This document shows, one piece after another, positions 10,642 to 23,818 of a DNA stretch of 64,000 nt. Numbering within the stretch: the first letter of the stretch is position 1; each line of letters starts with the position of its first letter. The notes under the pieces were generated by a model. The model was not told where the DNA came from, ran no database searches, and saw nothing but the letters and a program-made list of their open reading frames with translations. The DNA comes from Lyophyllum atratum (lineage: Eukaryota > Basidiomycota > Agaricomycetes > Agaricales > Lyophyllaceae): positions 1-64,000 of the forward strand of contig JACGCN010000040.1 in assembly GCA_014905825.1 (NCBI GenBank), given 5' to 3'. The translations under genes were made by a program, and so were the position numbers.

Positions 10642-12966
10642 TCAAAATGCATCGTATCCAGTCTCCTCCGTCAACATAGCTCGCAGAACGACCTTCGGTT
10701 TCAAGACGAGGTTTCCACCTGTCCTCAAGCCCAGCTCGGTCGTACACACGACATGATCACCCCGTTGATTCTCCTCCTCTCCGTCGTATGCATCGTCCAT
10801 TATGTTCGCATCGAAAAGTTCATTGGGATGCACCACCATGACTTCCCAGTCGTCCCCGAGAGCCAAGTTCAATCGAAGCGCTACCTTGACAAGTTGCCCG
10901 AGCCTTTCGCGGAATTTCGCCAGCAAATCTCGAGCGTTTAACTGCGTCCTGCGCCAGCCAGCGATGACCAACGCGTCGACAAGGTTTCTGAGCATGTAAT
11001 CTTCCATTTCTACCTGCGTGGTGCTGTCCGATGGGGTTTTCAGTTGTCGTTCGGTGAGTGCGCGCCATTTTAATGCGATGCTTTGAGGAGCTATAGATAT
11101 ATTGAAAGTTAGACACCAAATCAGGCTTTAACCCAAAGCGAAAAGCTTACTTGACCCGACGATTCTCCGATAAATTGCGGCCAAGAAATCACCGTACTCC
11201 CAATGCCCGGGGCACCAGGACGTCATGATTTTCGCACAACAGCTAATAAGGCAGGCCTGTAACCCGATTTGCACCGGAAGAGGATTGAACTCCACCCCAG
11301 GTTGGGCCGAGGTCGCCTGTAGAACCAATGCCAATGGCTTTCCCATCGTTACGCTCGCTCGCTCTACCACTCCCTTCAATTCTTGCGCGTTCAAGCTCAT
11401 TGGACTTGTGAAGTCTAACGAGTCAGCCATGTGCGCAGCGGCCTGGAATATTTCCGAGTTCAGCCTATCGAGCATACCTGCAACTCCTCCAGAGACATGA
11501 TCGCTGTTCAATGATGGTTCCGGAGTCGGAAGTAGTGGATCCTGTCTGGGGAAGGTCTTCTGACGAAGCTGCTCCGATTGGCGACGAAGCTGATCCATAA
11601 GCATCCTGTTCCGGCATTCTACGACATCGAGTTGGCGTTGATTAGGGAGTTTTACGACCTCAGCCTGCGATCGCTTAAGGTCCTGTAGCTCTTTGTCCTG
11701 TTTGGTCAACTCGCCAGCCTGCTGAGCGACTTGGACCAAAAGTGCCGCTTTCTCGTCGACGGCTGATGCGAGGTCCACGAGCGCAGCTTCCGTTGCAGTG
11801 GTTGTCGTGACATGGAGACCTCTCAGCCCTTCCAGCCTTTTCTCCCCTGCGTGGCAATCCTCTATCAGACGTTCATTCTGCTCCTCTAATCCTTTGCATC
11901 GCGTCTCACTTCCCCGTAATCGCCCATGGACCGCGTCGCGCTCTTCCTCCGCCCTCGCCAGATCTGCCAACGCTGCTCGCAAAGCATCATTTGCTTTCGC
12001 ATTAAGATTCTGCAGCCTTTTCAGCTCTTCGTTCCCCACTTGGTGCTCTTCCAAAAGACGCCTTGTCCTCTCCTCCAGGTCCTTATTCCGCTTCGCGCTC
12101 TCCTCCAATTCTAATTGAGCGCCTTCCCGATTCCGCCGCTCCCTCTGCAGAGTACTCTCCGTCTCTTTCAAGGCTTCCGACTTCCCGTATTGTTCCTCCT
12201 CAAGAGACCGAATTCGCTGCAGACCATCCTCGACTTCTCTCCTAATCATTTCCTCGCCTTTCTTCGCCTCCGCCATTTCGTCCTTAAGTACCTGCACAGT
12301 ACCCTCCGCGAGCTGTATCGCCTGTGCTTGACGACGATTCTCATCGTCGAGCTCCTGATTTCTTCGATTTAAGTTCGCAAGTTCGTCGAACATAGCTCCC
12401 AGACGGCTCTCCAGCTCCTGCTTCTCGATTATGAGGGAGGTGATGTTTGCTTCTTTCCTTTCTAGCTCGGATGCGAGATATGATGGACCGTCCGAAGGTG
12501 CCTGGGTCTGCTGGTTCAGAAATTCGACGGAGACGGACTGAGACAAGACGTCCACGATGTCCTCGTCTGCGTTTGGTGAGGCGCGGGACTGCGAGGCTGT
12601 GGATCCCGTCGAGGATGCGGAGCTCGGCTTCTGCTGCGCTGCAACAGTGGTCCACCCGTTTTCATTCTCTTCTGGGGTGGCAGGTCGAGCAACGACTCGG
12701 TATAGCTGCTCGTCGGCAAAGGATGCGGCTATGTCGCCCTCCACAGACATGGCGGTAGTCACGACAAAGGGCTCTTCAATCGGTACGACCGCCACTACGG
12801 GCTCCTCCCTTCTCTGGCTTGCCACCCCTTCGTCCTGTTGGGGAGGTGGTTGAACATTCACGGTCTCTGATTTCCCTTTGTCTTTACGTTTTCGTGTGGC
12901 AGAGCGTAGTCTAGGAGTGCTCATGAGCATTCCGACCATGGACCATGGTGAGTTTGTCTTCGACAT
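10642..12966 (-). CDS. CC-family long coiled-coil protein, copy 4
   Basis: Two exons (12966-11151, 11090-10642) with a 60-nt GTAAGC...TAG intron; 754 aa, the longest of the family. The N-terminus is disordered (~170 aa). A long continuous coiled coil spans about residues 165-430, dense in E, R, K, Q and L with almost no Pro. The shared C-terminal domain follows: LNSEIFQAAAHMADSL, VQIGLQACLISCCAKI, LKWRAL just after the intron, LALGDD, MDDAYD, CTTELGL and LKPKVVL. The intron falls at the same place as in copies 1, 2 and 5. The extra length lies in the coiled coil, which suggests heptad expansion. A scaffold or oligomeric role is inference only. Confidence 0.8.
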
Positions 12967-13989
12967 CTCGAAGCAGAGGATGTCTTTGTGTGGGAGGCGG
13001 TTCGACCTACATTACTTGACTATATGAGAGATCACGCATGCCGCCGCATCGTGTGCGCCTTTTGCGGTAACGTGGGTGGCACATGTGATCGTTCATTTGC
13101 CCCAAAGCTCCAAGGCTGCGTTTAATGAAACAGTTTGAACCTGTGAGGACGTCTGATCGACTGGGAGCAAGGTTCGGCGGACCGGTTCGCGAACCTGGCC
13201 ACGGACCTGTGGCTATGCAAATGCACGTGTTGATTTCCAGCTCCGTCCGTTTGTTGTTGTCGGCGACTCCAATGTCATTGTCAACGCTGGCGGCTGGATG
13301 TTTTCGATGGCGACGTCAACGATATGACCTCTCGAGACCTCTTGCAGCTTTTTGGACCCTCTCACTTTCTTTATCCAAGACTTAGCCTAGACCAATCCTT
13401 CTCATCTAAGTCTGAAGATAATACTAGATTCTGTCTATGTTGGGGGGGTCACCAGCACCTTTATCAAGATGTGTAAAGACTATTACTGTCGAAGTGGGGC
13501 AGTCTAGAAGGGCATTGAAGATATTCCATGGCAGTACATATAGCCATCATATGCATCATCTTTGACAATGAGCAGTGTCAGGTTGAAGCAAAGCATGACG
13601 ACACAAAGCGGAGGAAGGGCGGGACACAGCGAGCACGGCACCTTTGACGACGCGGCATACGATGACAATGTTCGCCGGTGTTGGGCCTTGTTAGGAATCA
13701 AAGCGTAGGGAGATTCGCGGTCTGTGGTCCGTGGTTCGTGGTCCAAGTTCGCGGCCAGATCTCCCAGTCGATCAGACTTTCTGCCAAACTTGAATTGCTT
13801 CCGCTTCCCAAAAGTAAGTCGCGTGGATCACGTGGAAACAGGATATAAAGCACGTGCTGCATGTCTCCATTTTCGCGCATCGAAAAACGGCGATTTCCAA
13901 ACCCTGCCATTCGGTACTCCTCCCCTTGTCTTGCCTCCTCTCTGTTCCAGTACCCTCGGAAACAAAGGGAAAATAATACCCCAGAGTAA
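12967..13989. other. 1-kb intergenic region, no gene seen
   Basis: Divergent promoter region of CC copy 4 (minus) and the REX4-like gene (plus). No convincing exon or RNA gene. Confidence 0.45.
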
Positions 13990-15333
13990 ATGTCGCAGTC
14001 ATTGGGAGAGGGCAGTAAAACAAAGCCGGCATCTTCAAACTGGCTGGCGTTGAAGAAGGTGCATCTCCTTCTCTGACTTTATCTTCCTTTCACTGAAAAC
14101 ACATCCGGCAGACACTGTCAAAGAAGTCAATTCGTAAATCAGAATCGAATGATGACGGCTCCCGCAAGCGAAGGAAGCTAGACCACACCTCAGTGTCGCC
14201 TGAACCCACCACACAAACACCTTCGGCATCGCGATCAATACCCTCACCTAAAGCTGCACCGGACGCCGCTAACGGGGACATAAAAAATGGAGAGTCACTA
14301 TCTGCGCTGCAACGTATGATATCTGGGAAAATGGAATACACGGAAAATCAACAACTGTGAGTGGATTAGATATGTGTGTTTGATAAATTCTTCGTACTCG
14401 ACGGACTGCTAATTTGGTATTGCCTCTAGGCCAGGGAAATACCTGGCGCTTGATTGTGAGATGGTGGGTGTAGGCATCGACGGAGTGGAATCATCACTCG
14501 CTCGCGTCAGTCTCGTCAATTTCTACGGAGCCATCCAGCTCGATGAATTTGTGCGGCAACGCGAGCGTGTAGTTGACTATAGAACGCAATTCAGTGGTGT
14601 ACGTGCGTCGGATATGATAAAAGGTACGCTGCTGCTTCTTTTGTGAAATTTCGAAATTTTGATTTCGTCTCCTCTACAGCAAAACCGTTCGACGATATTC
14701 AAAAGCAGGTGGCGGATTTGCTAAAAGACCGGATATTGGTTGGACATGCCGTATTCAATGATTTGAAGGTACGTCGGGCGACGAAAAGTGGAAGACGTCT
14801 TTTCCTGACCTCGTACAGGCTCTTCTTTTGACTCATCCAAGACCCATGACACGCGATACCCAATTCTACGCAGGAAAACACAAAGTTGTCAAAAGCAAAT
14901 ACGTCGCCCTACGGAATCTCGTGAAGCAGGAAGTAGGTGTTGCGATTCAGAGTGGTGAACATTCTAGTGTGAGTTTCTAATGTTCATATGGTACCATCAC
15001 TTGTTGAACTTGAGAAATACATAGGTGACCGATGCAAGAGCGACCATGGCAATCTATCGACTACATAGGAAGGAGTGGGAGAAAGGCAGTAAACCTTTGA
15101 CGAAGAAGCGGAAACGAGGAGATGAAACTCAGGACGATGAAGCAGGTGCCGCCGACAGTGCCGATGGAGAGGTGAAAGCGGCGCCTTCGATCCCTGGTGG
15201 CGGACGGAAAGGGGTCAGTTCAGGTCTGACAACTGTGGTGCGGCATGGCGCGTCAGGCGAAAAGACCAAGTGGTGGAAGGAACTGGCAGGAGGCGTGAAG
15301 GGATCGATGAGGCTGGACTCTGATACACGCTAG
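13990..15333 (+). CDS. REX4: REX4-like 3'-5' RNA exonuclease
   Basis: Six exons (13990-14058, 14112-14356, 14430-14623, 14680-14768, 14819-14968, 15025-15333) give 351 aa. The DEDDh exonuclease fold is visible: ExoI YLALDCEMVG (Asp and Glu of the DxE pair), a following ARVSLVNFYG strand, ExoII LVGHAVFNDLK with its Asp, and ExoIII-like VTDARATMAIYRLH with Asp. The N-terminal ~90 residues are basic and Ser-rich and probably nuclear. The C-terminus has a KKRKR run. In yeast this family acts in the nucleus and nucleolus on pre-rRNA. The start at 13990 gives a 69-nt first exon in phase with exon 2. Confidence 0.88.
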
Positions 15334-16242
15334 CATCTTCTAATTCACGTTTACCTCTAGACGTGGAGTGCTTCTCACTCGATAACGTCCTGACGTTGTA
15401 CCGACTTCCATTTGCATGAGGGTATAATCGTTCGAGGTTTTCAGTTTGTTGGGATTCATTATAGCATGGGATTCAATGTACATATGTCTCGTAGTCGAGG
15501 ACATCGCCATAGCAAGCATGAAAAAAAGGAATTGAGGTGAACTGAGCAAAACAAAATATCGGATCTACCAATGACCACCTGGGATCGCGTGCCAGAGTCA
15601 GGCTTGTGCAGGCACCATGACTGGACTCGGACAAACGGCCTCCCTCAACCGGATCGGATGACCATAGGTTCTGTTTGAACAAGCTTCTGTGAAGCTATGT
15701 GCTGCCTCTGCTGCGTCCATCAGCTTTAGCTCTGCATTCCTCATGGTAAGCTGCCTTCGCAGCTTCCGCAGCGATCAACCATGCCACGACCACTTCCGTA
15801 TCTGAATTGACCTTTACGTCTCTCCCTCGTCCGCAGCCTTCAACCAGACAGAACGAGGCAGCTGATTGGCAGCTACGTGCCATGACTGAATGCCACTGAT
15901 TGACGCTTGTGGGCTCCGCTTGTGAAACACTCCACACAATCCGTTTCAAGCAATTCAACCTCGTTCACGCTTAAACTGGATGTCGCTGGATCGGAGGATC
16001 TTTCGTTGATTGGATGTTCCCTCGACAGTTTGAGGGCTTGACAATTTGAGGGCTCCCTCGCCAACGTGTATACCACAAGTCACTGCGACTTGTGAATAAC
16101 TGATTTCGTAGAGGTTCTGATCGCCAGGTGTCGACCTCATGCCCCTCGAAATGTCTCGTGTCCGATGCATGGACCTGTGGGCGCTTCACACTCCTCTCAA
16201 AAGGCCTGTAAGCTGCGGAACCCTTTCAACCATTGTCCCACC
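15334..16242. other. Intergenic, no gene seen
   Basis: No supported exon. A short repeated phrase, TTTGAGGGCT, occurs twice at about 16029-16052. The rest is the 3' flank of the exonuclease gene and the promoter of the second Hsp70-like gene. Confidence 0.45.
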
Positions 16243-18727
16243 ATGCCACCTACCAGGCTTGCCTATCGGGGTACTTCTCGCAAACTCGTGCTGGCTTTCG
16301 ATGTCGGTACCACATACAGTGGAATATCTTACAGGTATGGCAGACCTTTCCCCTATAGAACCCCGGCTCATGGTTCTGTAGCATTCTCGACCCTGGGCAA
16401 GTACCCGAAATCAAAGGAGTAACGAGGTATGGAGCAATATCTCTGAATCAATCATTTACATATCGATTATTCGTACCCAAAGGTTCCCTGCGCAGGAGAG
16501 AGTTGGTGGTGCCTCCAAAATCCCGACTGTTATCTACTACGACAAGGACGGGAAAGTTCGCGCCGCGGGTGCTGAAGCAACTCGTGAAAGTCTACAAGAC
16601 ACCGCTGAGGATGAAGGTTGGGTGAAAGCCGAGTGGTATGGTCAACTACTGATTCCTGTCGGCCCTCGTTCCAATCATGACATCGGAATTATAGGTTTAA
16701 GCTCCATATGCGCCCTAAGAGCATATCCAGCTCGAATCCATTGGACGAGATCCCACCGCTTCCGGAAGGCAAAACTGTTGTAGACGTATTCGCTGACTTC
16801 ATGCGATACCTCTATGCTTGCGCAAAGGCCTATATCGAGGAATCTCACCCGAACGGTGCTCAGCTCTGGTCTTCGGTAGAGCAAAGCATCGACTTCGTCC
16901 TTTCCCACCCGAATGGTTGGGAGGGCGTACAGCAACAGCAGATGCGCCGGGCTGCTGTCCTGGCTGGTCTCATCCCAGATACAAGGGATGGACAGTCGCG
17001 TATCCGCTTGGTCACCGAAGGGGAGGCCAGCCTCCACTTTTGCATCCAAAGGGGGCTAACAGTGGATGCGCTGAAGGTACTCCTCCTCTGTATTCTGTCC
17101 CCCCTCCACAACTCAATGATACATAAATCATAGGATGGAGGCGGGATTTTGATCGTTGATGCTGGAGGAGGTACAATTGATTTGAGTGCCTATGGTAAAG
17201 CCCGAAGAACCAGCGCCTTCGAAGAAATCACCATCGGCGAATGTACGTCTTGATCATCATCATTTTATGGACTTAACCTTTGCGGTTCAGGTCATTTGCA
17301 AGGCTCTGTCTATGTCACCACCCGCGCACAGACATTTTTGCAAGGTGCGTTCTCTGCTGCCAGCTTAGATGTCATTTGCAAAAAGTACATTAGATTTTCT
17401 TCGGGGGTCCAAATTCTCCGACGACATCCAGGCTATGAAAACACACTTCGACCAATCAGCAAAGCTGACTTTCGGGAATGTTTCGGATCCTCTGTTCATC
17501 GCATTTGGCAGAGCTCGTGACCGCGACCTGAAGCTAAGAATTTCGGGTGGGCGATTGAAGCTTCTAGGGTGGGTTACTTTCATTGCTTTAGATTGCCGTG
17601 ATGTCTCAATAGAATATAGGCAGGAAGTGGCGACATTCTTTGAGCCGTCTATCTCGTGTATCGTCCGTGCGGTAGAAGCGCAATGCAAGGCTTCCAGAAA
17701 GCCTATATCAGTGAGTCGTATCTCTCATCTTGGTCGCCGCGCATCTCATAACTACACTTCCATGCAGTCGGTTTTCCTAGTCGGAGGTTTTTCTGCTAGT
17801 GAATACCTGTTTTCTCAGCTGAAAGATGCATTGGGACCCCTCAAGTTAAATCTTTGTCGACCTGACACTCACTTGTGCGATCCTCATACTTTCGAGCTTT
17901 GTAATACCATCAGGCTGATCTATATAATTGTAGAAACAAGGCTGTAGCAGACGGTGCTGTCTCGTTCCATTTGGACCATTACGTCACGACTCGTGTTTCG
18001 AAATTCGCGTATGGTGTACCATGCAGTGTTGAATTTAATCCTGGAGATGTGGAACATGCTTCTCGTGCCTCTGCCGTCCGGTTGGACGGCGTGGACGGTA
18101 CCCGAAGGTTGTATGGCATGTTTAGCGCGCTCTTACACAAGGTATGGTATCAGGCTGACTCTCCCTTTACCTTCTTTACTCAAAGGATCCATAGAACATC
18201 CAGGTGTCGGAAACTCGAGAATTCAGGAAGACTTATTTCCAGACTGCTACCAACCCCACCGAATTTACCCAAGTGGAAACGTCGATTGAATGCTACCGAG
18301 GCTCTCTCGAAAACCCGAGATGGCAGAACGTGGATAACGGTAGGTTGATAAGTTAGTTTGTTCATACCGGCTGACTCGTTATCAGAAATGTTCTCAACCT
18401 CGTGCTTTATCAATGCCGATATATCAACACTCTCCCCTACCCCAGTTGTTCGGTCCAGTGCGGACTCGCAACGCCTGCGCCGTTTCTATCGAATTGAATT
18501 TGATATCGTTCTGTCATTCGGACTGACGGAGCTGAAAGCACAGATTGCCTGGATCGAAAATGTGCGTATAAACACTGTTACTTTCCCTGGAATAAATTGA
18601 AGTACTGATACCTTGTCTAGGAGAAGGAAAAAAGGTAAAGGAGGCCTAGCAGCTCAGTTTTCCAACCATCTAACATTTTAATAGGGGTCCGGCGACAATC
18701 ATCCATGTGCAAGGTGACGACCGTTGA
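16243..18727 (+). CDS. Hsp70/HSPA12-like ATPase, copy 2
   Basis: Fourteen exons give 597 aa: 16243-16334, 16382-16426, 16483-16635, 16695-17076, 17134-17242, 17291-17344, 17394-17568, 17620-17710, 17768-17874, 17934-18141, 18195-18339, 18386-18561, 18621-18634 and 18685-18727. It is the paralog of the gene at 4871, and exons 2, 3, 4, 6, 7, 8, 9 and 13 are identical in length. Phosphate-1 LAFDVGTTYSG, phosphate-2 LIVDAGGGTID and FLVGGFSAS are intact. All donors here are GT. The start is placed by alignment with copy 1. The C-terminus IIHVQGDDR replaces AEIVYD of copy 1. Function inferred as for copy 1. Confidence 0.87.
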
Positions 18728-19062
18728 ACGCAGACTGCTATGTAGACGGTCTAAAGGAGTTTTGGAGCCTTGAATTACGGTTATCTGGATGGATAACCAT
18801 GGATCGCTTTTATTTTCCACAATTGTTCTCTTGCTACTAAATTGGTACGCGCAAATGAAAATGCTTTCAAATTCAAGACGACGGCCTAGCAAACATAACA
18901 TCCTGATTTGTGTAAAATACTGTAAGTTGGTAACAACCCCGATATTCTCGGAATCGCGTGATGATTGCGATCATGGCCTGCCAGTGATGTGAACCTGGCA
19001 CAAGCTGACGCTCACGATGATTCGACATTCTGCTTTTCTCCTCTTACACCACCACGTTCGCT
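18728..19062. other. Intergenic, no gene seen
   Basis: 335 bp separating the Hsp70-like gene from the carrier gene. No feature recognised. Confidence 0.5.
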
Positions 19063-20642
19063 ATGAGCGCCACGAAAACGATAAATGAACTCATTGCTGG
19101 GAGTGTAGGAGGAGCAGCACAGGTCCTGGTCGGACAACCGCTGGACACGATAAAGACGCGTGCACAGATTGCACCCAGTTCAGTGATATCTTGCCCTTGC
19201 ACACTGCCCAATTTACTGACTGAAAATGGTACCTTTTATAGAGGGGATGTTTGTGAGCGCGTTTTTCACCCTACTTATCCACGCCATTGATCCACACTGA
19301 TTACAGAAAGGCCCCATGGACATCCTAGCACAGACGCTCCGGAAAGAGGGGTTCTTCGCGTTGTACAAAGGTATGACGTATCTACTGTCATATTACACTC
19401 ACTTCACTGCCTATGGCAGGGATGGCGAGTCCGCTGATAGGAATAGCAGGCGTTAACTCCCTTTTGTTCGCCTCATACGGCATCTCACGACGAATCATCT
19501 CACCATTCCCCCAGCTATCCTTGAAGGAGACTGCACTTGCTGGTGCAATGGCTGGAGCTGCGAACGCTATTCTTGCGAGTCCGGGTACGAATGTCGACCT
19601 CTCACGATCGCGACTTCTGGAATGACACATATCGTTTAGTTGAGATGTTCAAAGTTCGCATGCAGGGACAATATGGAGCTGCCACTGATCAACGCTTACG
19701 GGATGTTGCTCGGGAGATGTGGACGCAGTGGGGGTTGCGGAAAGGCATTATGCGGGGTTACTGGGTGAGTTACGCCTTGTAGATATTGGGTACCAGTCGC
19801 TGACACTTACATTGAAGGTAACCGTCGCGCGAGAGATACCCGCTTACGCTGGGTATGTCGTCCCATCGCGCTCTTCGGTCCACCTGTTGCTAAGAGATGC
19901 TTAGATTTTACACAGGTTAGAGAACCTGGCGTGATGCTCCTTGGCCAGCTATCGATGACCCTTTTAGCTTTTGAATTCACTAAACGCCAGTTTGCCAAAA
20001 CTTACGGCGATAAACTTCCAGTTTGGGCATTACTTGCCAGTGGTTCGACAGGGGGGGTATGTTCTTGTCACAGACCATAATACCTTCGTACTCCTTCTCA
20101 TATGTCCACGATCAGATTGCCTACTGGCTTGCTTGCTATCCTCTTGGTAAGTAAGTCTGTTATTTCGGGATTTCAAGGCTCATCCATAAATTTCTAGACG
20201 TTGTGAAATCCCGGATCCAGCTACGGCCCATCCCTCCAACAGGGACTCCAGTTCAGTATATCGCACATGAACTGAGGGCGATCATCGCCGAATCAGGACT
20301 GTGAGTTACACGTCAAACTTTCATGCCCTTTTCTGATGTCTCTTTTCACAAAGCAGAGCTGGCCTTTTCCGCGGTCTCTCTCCTTCACGTAAACTTCACA
20401 TTTTCCTCTCATCACGATGAACACTCTGACCTTTCCCACTGCTACACAGTCATACGAAGGTAACGACGCTCGTTCTCTGGAAATACCGATTGATCCTGAT
20501 ATTCTCTCAGCATACCATCTGCAGCGAGCACGTTCGCGGCGTTTGAGCTCACAAGGGGTTCGACTTTTGTTGCTATTTTGCGCTTCCCACTTGTCTAACT
20601 TTTTCCTTCACAGAATACCTTGCGGGGGTGACGGGAGTATAA
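19063..20642 (+). CDS. Mitochondrial carrier (SLC25) family protein
   Basis: Fourteen exons give 288 aa, including micro-exons of 11 nt (19905-19915) and 10 nt (20450-20459). All three repeats of the carrier fold carry the PxD/ExxK/R signature: QPLDTIKTRAQ, SPVEMFKVRMQ and YPLDVVKSRIQ. Six membrane helices fit the 288-aa length, which is typical of the family. The protein should exchange metabolites across the inner mitochondrial membrane. The sequence is nearest to the carnitine/ornithine/Ymc group by general appearance, so the substrate is uncertain. Exon 1 may end at 19177 (GTTCAG donor) or 19182 (GTGATA donor), followed by an 11- or 9-nt exon ending 19252; both keep the frame. Confidence 0.85.
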
Positions 20643-21897
20643 ACAGCGCAGGTGGCCTTCTGCAACGTCACTTGCCCGTATCGAAAACACCTTTCAGTGA
20701 CCCCGCCTGCATGATACCCCACATAGACCTTGACGTTTTTTCGCCTATATCATATGCGTCATCCACGAGGCTATTTGGAAACATGTCGGAATCTATCATT
20801 GTGCATTTACTATTCTCTTCGCTCCATATTTTCTTGCGATATCTGCAGACAATGACACCCTCATACCTAGTAGTATACCTACGCATTGATCTATATGCCC
20901 GCATAGAGAGCGGCATGGACTGATGGTATGAGTAGAGACAGAGATCCCGATCTGCTCTTGCACCTTAAAATGGAGGATATCACAGTTTGTCACGAAGACG
21001 TGGAGACCCGTGTAATCAACCGTCACTAGCAGCTACCCGTGCTTCTGACGGGGTGAGCCAGGTTAGAACGCATGTGGTCTAAGTATAGCGTTTAGGATAG
21101 ATGTGAGTGCGAAACATGCAGTTTGGACTCGACCACGACAGGCCGCCCCTACTGATCAGTAGCCGTGCCGGAGACTTCTGCGATGTCGCACGTTATGGAT
21201 GGACATTGGGAGGCGCAATGAAATCAGACGATATGAGGAAGCAGGGCAAGGGCGAAGGACGGCAAGCACGGTATTTGAGGGCCAAGTGTGCGTAGTGCTA
21301 TGGCTCAACCGTACGGTACGCTTCCTGTGTATTAACGTTGGTGTGCTGATCGGGGGCTATGGCGCTGCGTTCTTTTCTTGCTGATGGAGAAGTTTTTCAC
21401 AAAATTATCTTTGCACTGTGCAGTGTGCAGGCGGTTAGTGTCGCTGGCGGATGGAGAAGGCCAGCCACTGGCATCTGCCTGCCTTTTTTGTCTATCATAT
21501 CCTCGACGACGGACAGACATGACTGTGTGGCCACAACGGAGGCACGCCGCACGCACAACACCAGAGTTTAGGCCACGTTATACCCACCAATGCGAGATGG
21601 TCTTTGCACAGGATGCTATAGTCGAAGAAGAGCTTGGTTCTGTGACTGATGGGCGAGTAGAGTTTCAACGTGTTTGCAGCATTGCGAGATGGGGCGAGGG
21701 TGACTCAGAAACAGCCTGCATCTTGCAAGAGCTTAAGCACCATATCGATTGAACATGCGTTGAGCACGTTGGTCGAAGACATGCATCATGCTGATTAGGC
21801 GCTTCGTCGTCCACTAAAGTCGCAGCAAAGGCAAAGTCGTGTCTTTTCTCAAACCCTGTTGGCTGTGCTCAGCTGTGCTCTGACTCAACTCTAACCG
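20643..21897. other. 1.25-kb intergenic region, no gene seen
   Basis: No supported gene. Scattered short open frames only. It contains the promoter of CC copy 5. Confidence 0.45.
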
Positions 21898-23504
21898 ATG
21901 CCCAAACCCTCAGACAGCAGCTCTACCATTACGATGCATCGAAAACACGAGGTATGGGAGGTCGCGAAGGGAGCGTTCGCGAAGGGATTGAACTTGTTCT
22001 ATGATAGCGAAGGTGCCAGTAGAGGAAGCCAAAGGACGAGGCTCACCGACGAAGACCGCTCGTGTGAGACAGCTCTGTCAAATCGAAGAGAGGTTGTCAC
22101 GAGGGGCAGAGATAAATTCGGCCTGGATTCTCCGGGCGACATACCCAGGAGATCAGAGCAAGTGGGGTCTACTAGAGATGTCGCAGTCACTCGACCTGTC
22201 GACCGAGAGCATTCGACGGAAGGATGGGAGAGAGTTGAGGCGGCTAAACCACTGCCAGAGGCTAGTGCGACGGTCGTCAGACGGGAGGACGCGAAGCAAA
22301 AGGCTGCCGACGATATGCGGCGCAGGACCGAGGAAGTCGAAGACCGGCATCGACGCCAACGAGCCTTAGAGAGGAAATTAGCTCTTTGTCAAAAGGAAAA
22401 ACAGAACATATCGCAGGACCTGCAGCGCATGATAGAGAGATTGATAGCCTCTGAGCGCCGTAATCAGGACTTGGAAGCACAACTTGCACGCGTCGCGGAG
22501 GAACTCAAAGTGACGAAGAGCCAGCTCGATCACTCCGAAGTGCGTCAACGGCAGACAGCTCGATTGCTGGACGAGAAGGCGGCAGAGCTCAAGGGCGCAA
22601 ACATGTTCTTGACGAAGGCCGACGCGATGTCGAGTGCGGATGTCATTGCCATGGTCGATGGTTTGAACGCCGAGATCATGCAGCTGGCGGCAGTTATGGC
22701 CGACACGCTTCACGACATGGACAGGGGGAAGGAAAGCGAGATGCAGGCAAAAACGAACGAAAGGAGATTGAACCTTCGTGTAGTTGGAAAGCCATTGGTT
22801 CAATTCCTTCTCGACAGTCGCACACCGCATTTGGATCCTGTGGCAGTTCAGATATCGTTGCAGCTGTGTTTGGCCGATATGTGTGTCGTGGTTATAAATT
22901 CGTGGCGGCCCGGAGATTGGCGAGGAGAGGACGTCTTATGGGAACTCTATTCTTCTATAAAGACAAGAGGTGAGTCACGGTCGATCTAATAGCATAGACC
23001 AACATTTCTGACAGCGAGAGTATAGCCGTTCAGTCCGTCATTGGAAGATGGCGCGCCATTACTCGCTCACAGACGCGATACGGCGAATGTCAGAAAGCGG
23101 TTATGCGGTACTTCGCAGGGCGTGTCATGGATATTCTTTCGCTATCCGGGTGGCCAAACCATCTTGAAGAAAACGGCGAGTTCTTGGCAAGATTCGAGGC
23201 GAGGTTAGAACAGATTGTAGTCCTCACACTTCGCCTCCATAAAGCGATCGGCGAAGATATCACGTCAGGGGAACTGAAGACCGGGGTGTGGTCCCCGAAT
23301 GCTGAGTTCAGACCGGAGGCAATGGAGGAGGCATTCCCAGATGACGAGACGATGATCGACGGTGGAATGGATAAGGAAAGATACCAAGTGATCGGCACGA
23401 CTGACCTCGGCTTGTGGAGGATGTTAGATGGCGAAGTGACGATTTTGAGAAAGCCCAAGGTGATACTTTTGTCAGCATTGCAGGTGATGCTGGGTGGTCA
23501 ATGA
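21898..23504 (+). CDS. CC-family coiled-coil protein, copy 5
   Basis: Two exons (21898-22969, 23026-23504) with a 56-nt GTGAGT...TAG intron; 516 aa. The N-terminal ~130 residues are polar. Residues ~135-245 form a predicted coiled coil (basic and acidic heptads, no Pro). The C-terminal domain is collinear with the other copies: LNAEIMQLAAVMADTL, ISLQLCLADMCVVVINSW, GRWRAI, AIGEDITS, FRPEAMEEAF, GTTDLGL and LRKPKVILLSAL. An earlier AG at 23014 breaks the frame, so the acceptor is 23025. Function unknown. Confidence 0.8.
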
Positions 23505-23763
23505 GCGCTTGAGCATGCAAAATTGTAATTTATTTGACACATCAAGCAAGAGAACGACGCGCGTAGACGAAGGGGTTGTAGTCATGAGAATTGTAATTGC
23601 AAAGCCATAGGAGAGCCGGGAGGAGCCGGGTGGGCCTGGGCGGCAGCGGAGACCGGAACTTTGAGCATATTTTGTTTACCTTGCCAGTGCCAAACATTTG
23701 ACCCGTGGGCTGAACAAAAAGCAAAAACCGATTCTCCGCCATGGGAACTGCCTACATACCATT
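23505..23763. other. Upstream region of U6
   Basis: No coding exon. I see no clear TATA box at the usual -30 position of the U6 gene. Confidence 0.4.
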
Positions 23764-23787
23764 GTCCCCTTCGGGGTGACATACGAA

Positions 23788-23818
<31 letters not shown>

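Noticed and set aside
11225..12853. Several plus-strand open frames over CC copy 4
   Set aside because: Antisense shadows of the long coiled-coil exon, with no family signature.
15025..15333. Stand-alone ORF
   Set aside because: Starts with GTG and is simply the last exon of the REX4-like gene.
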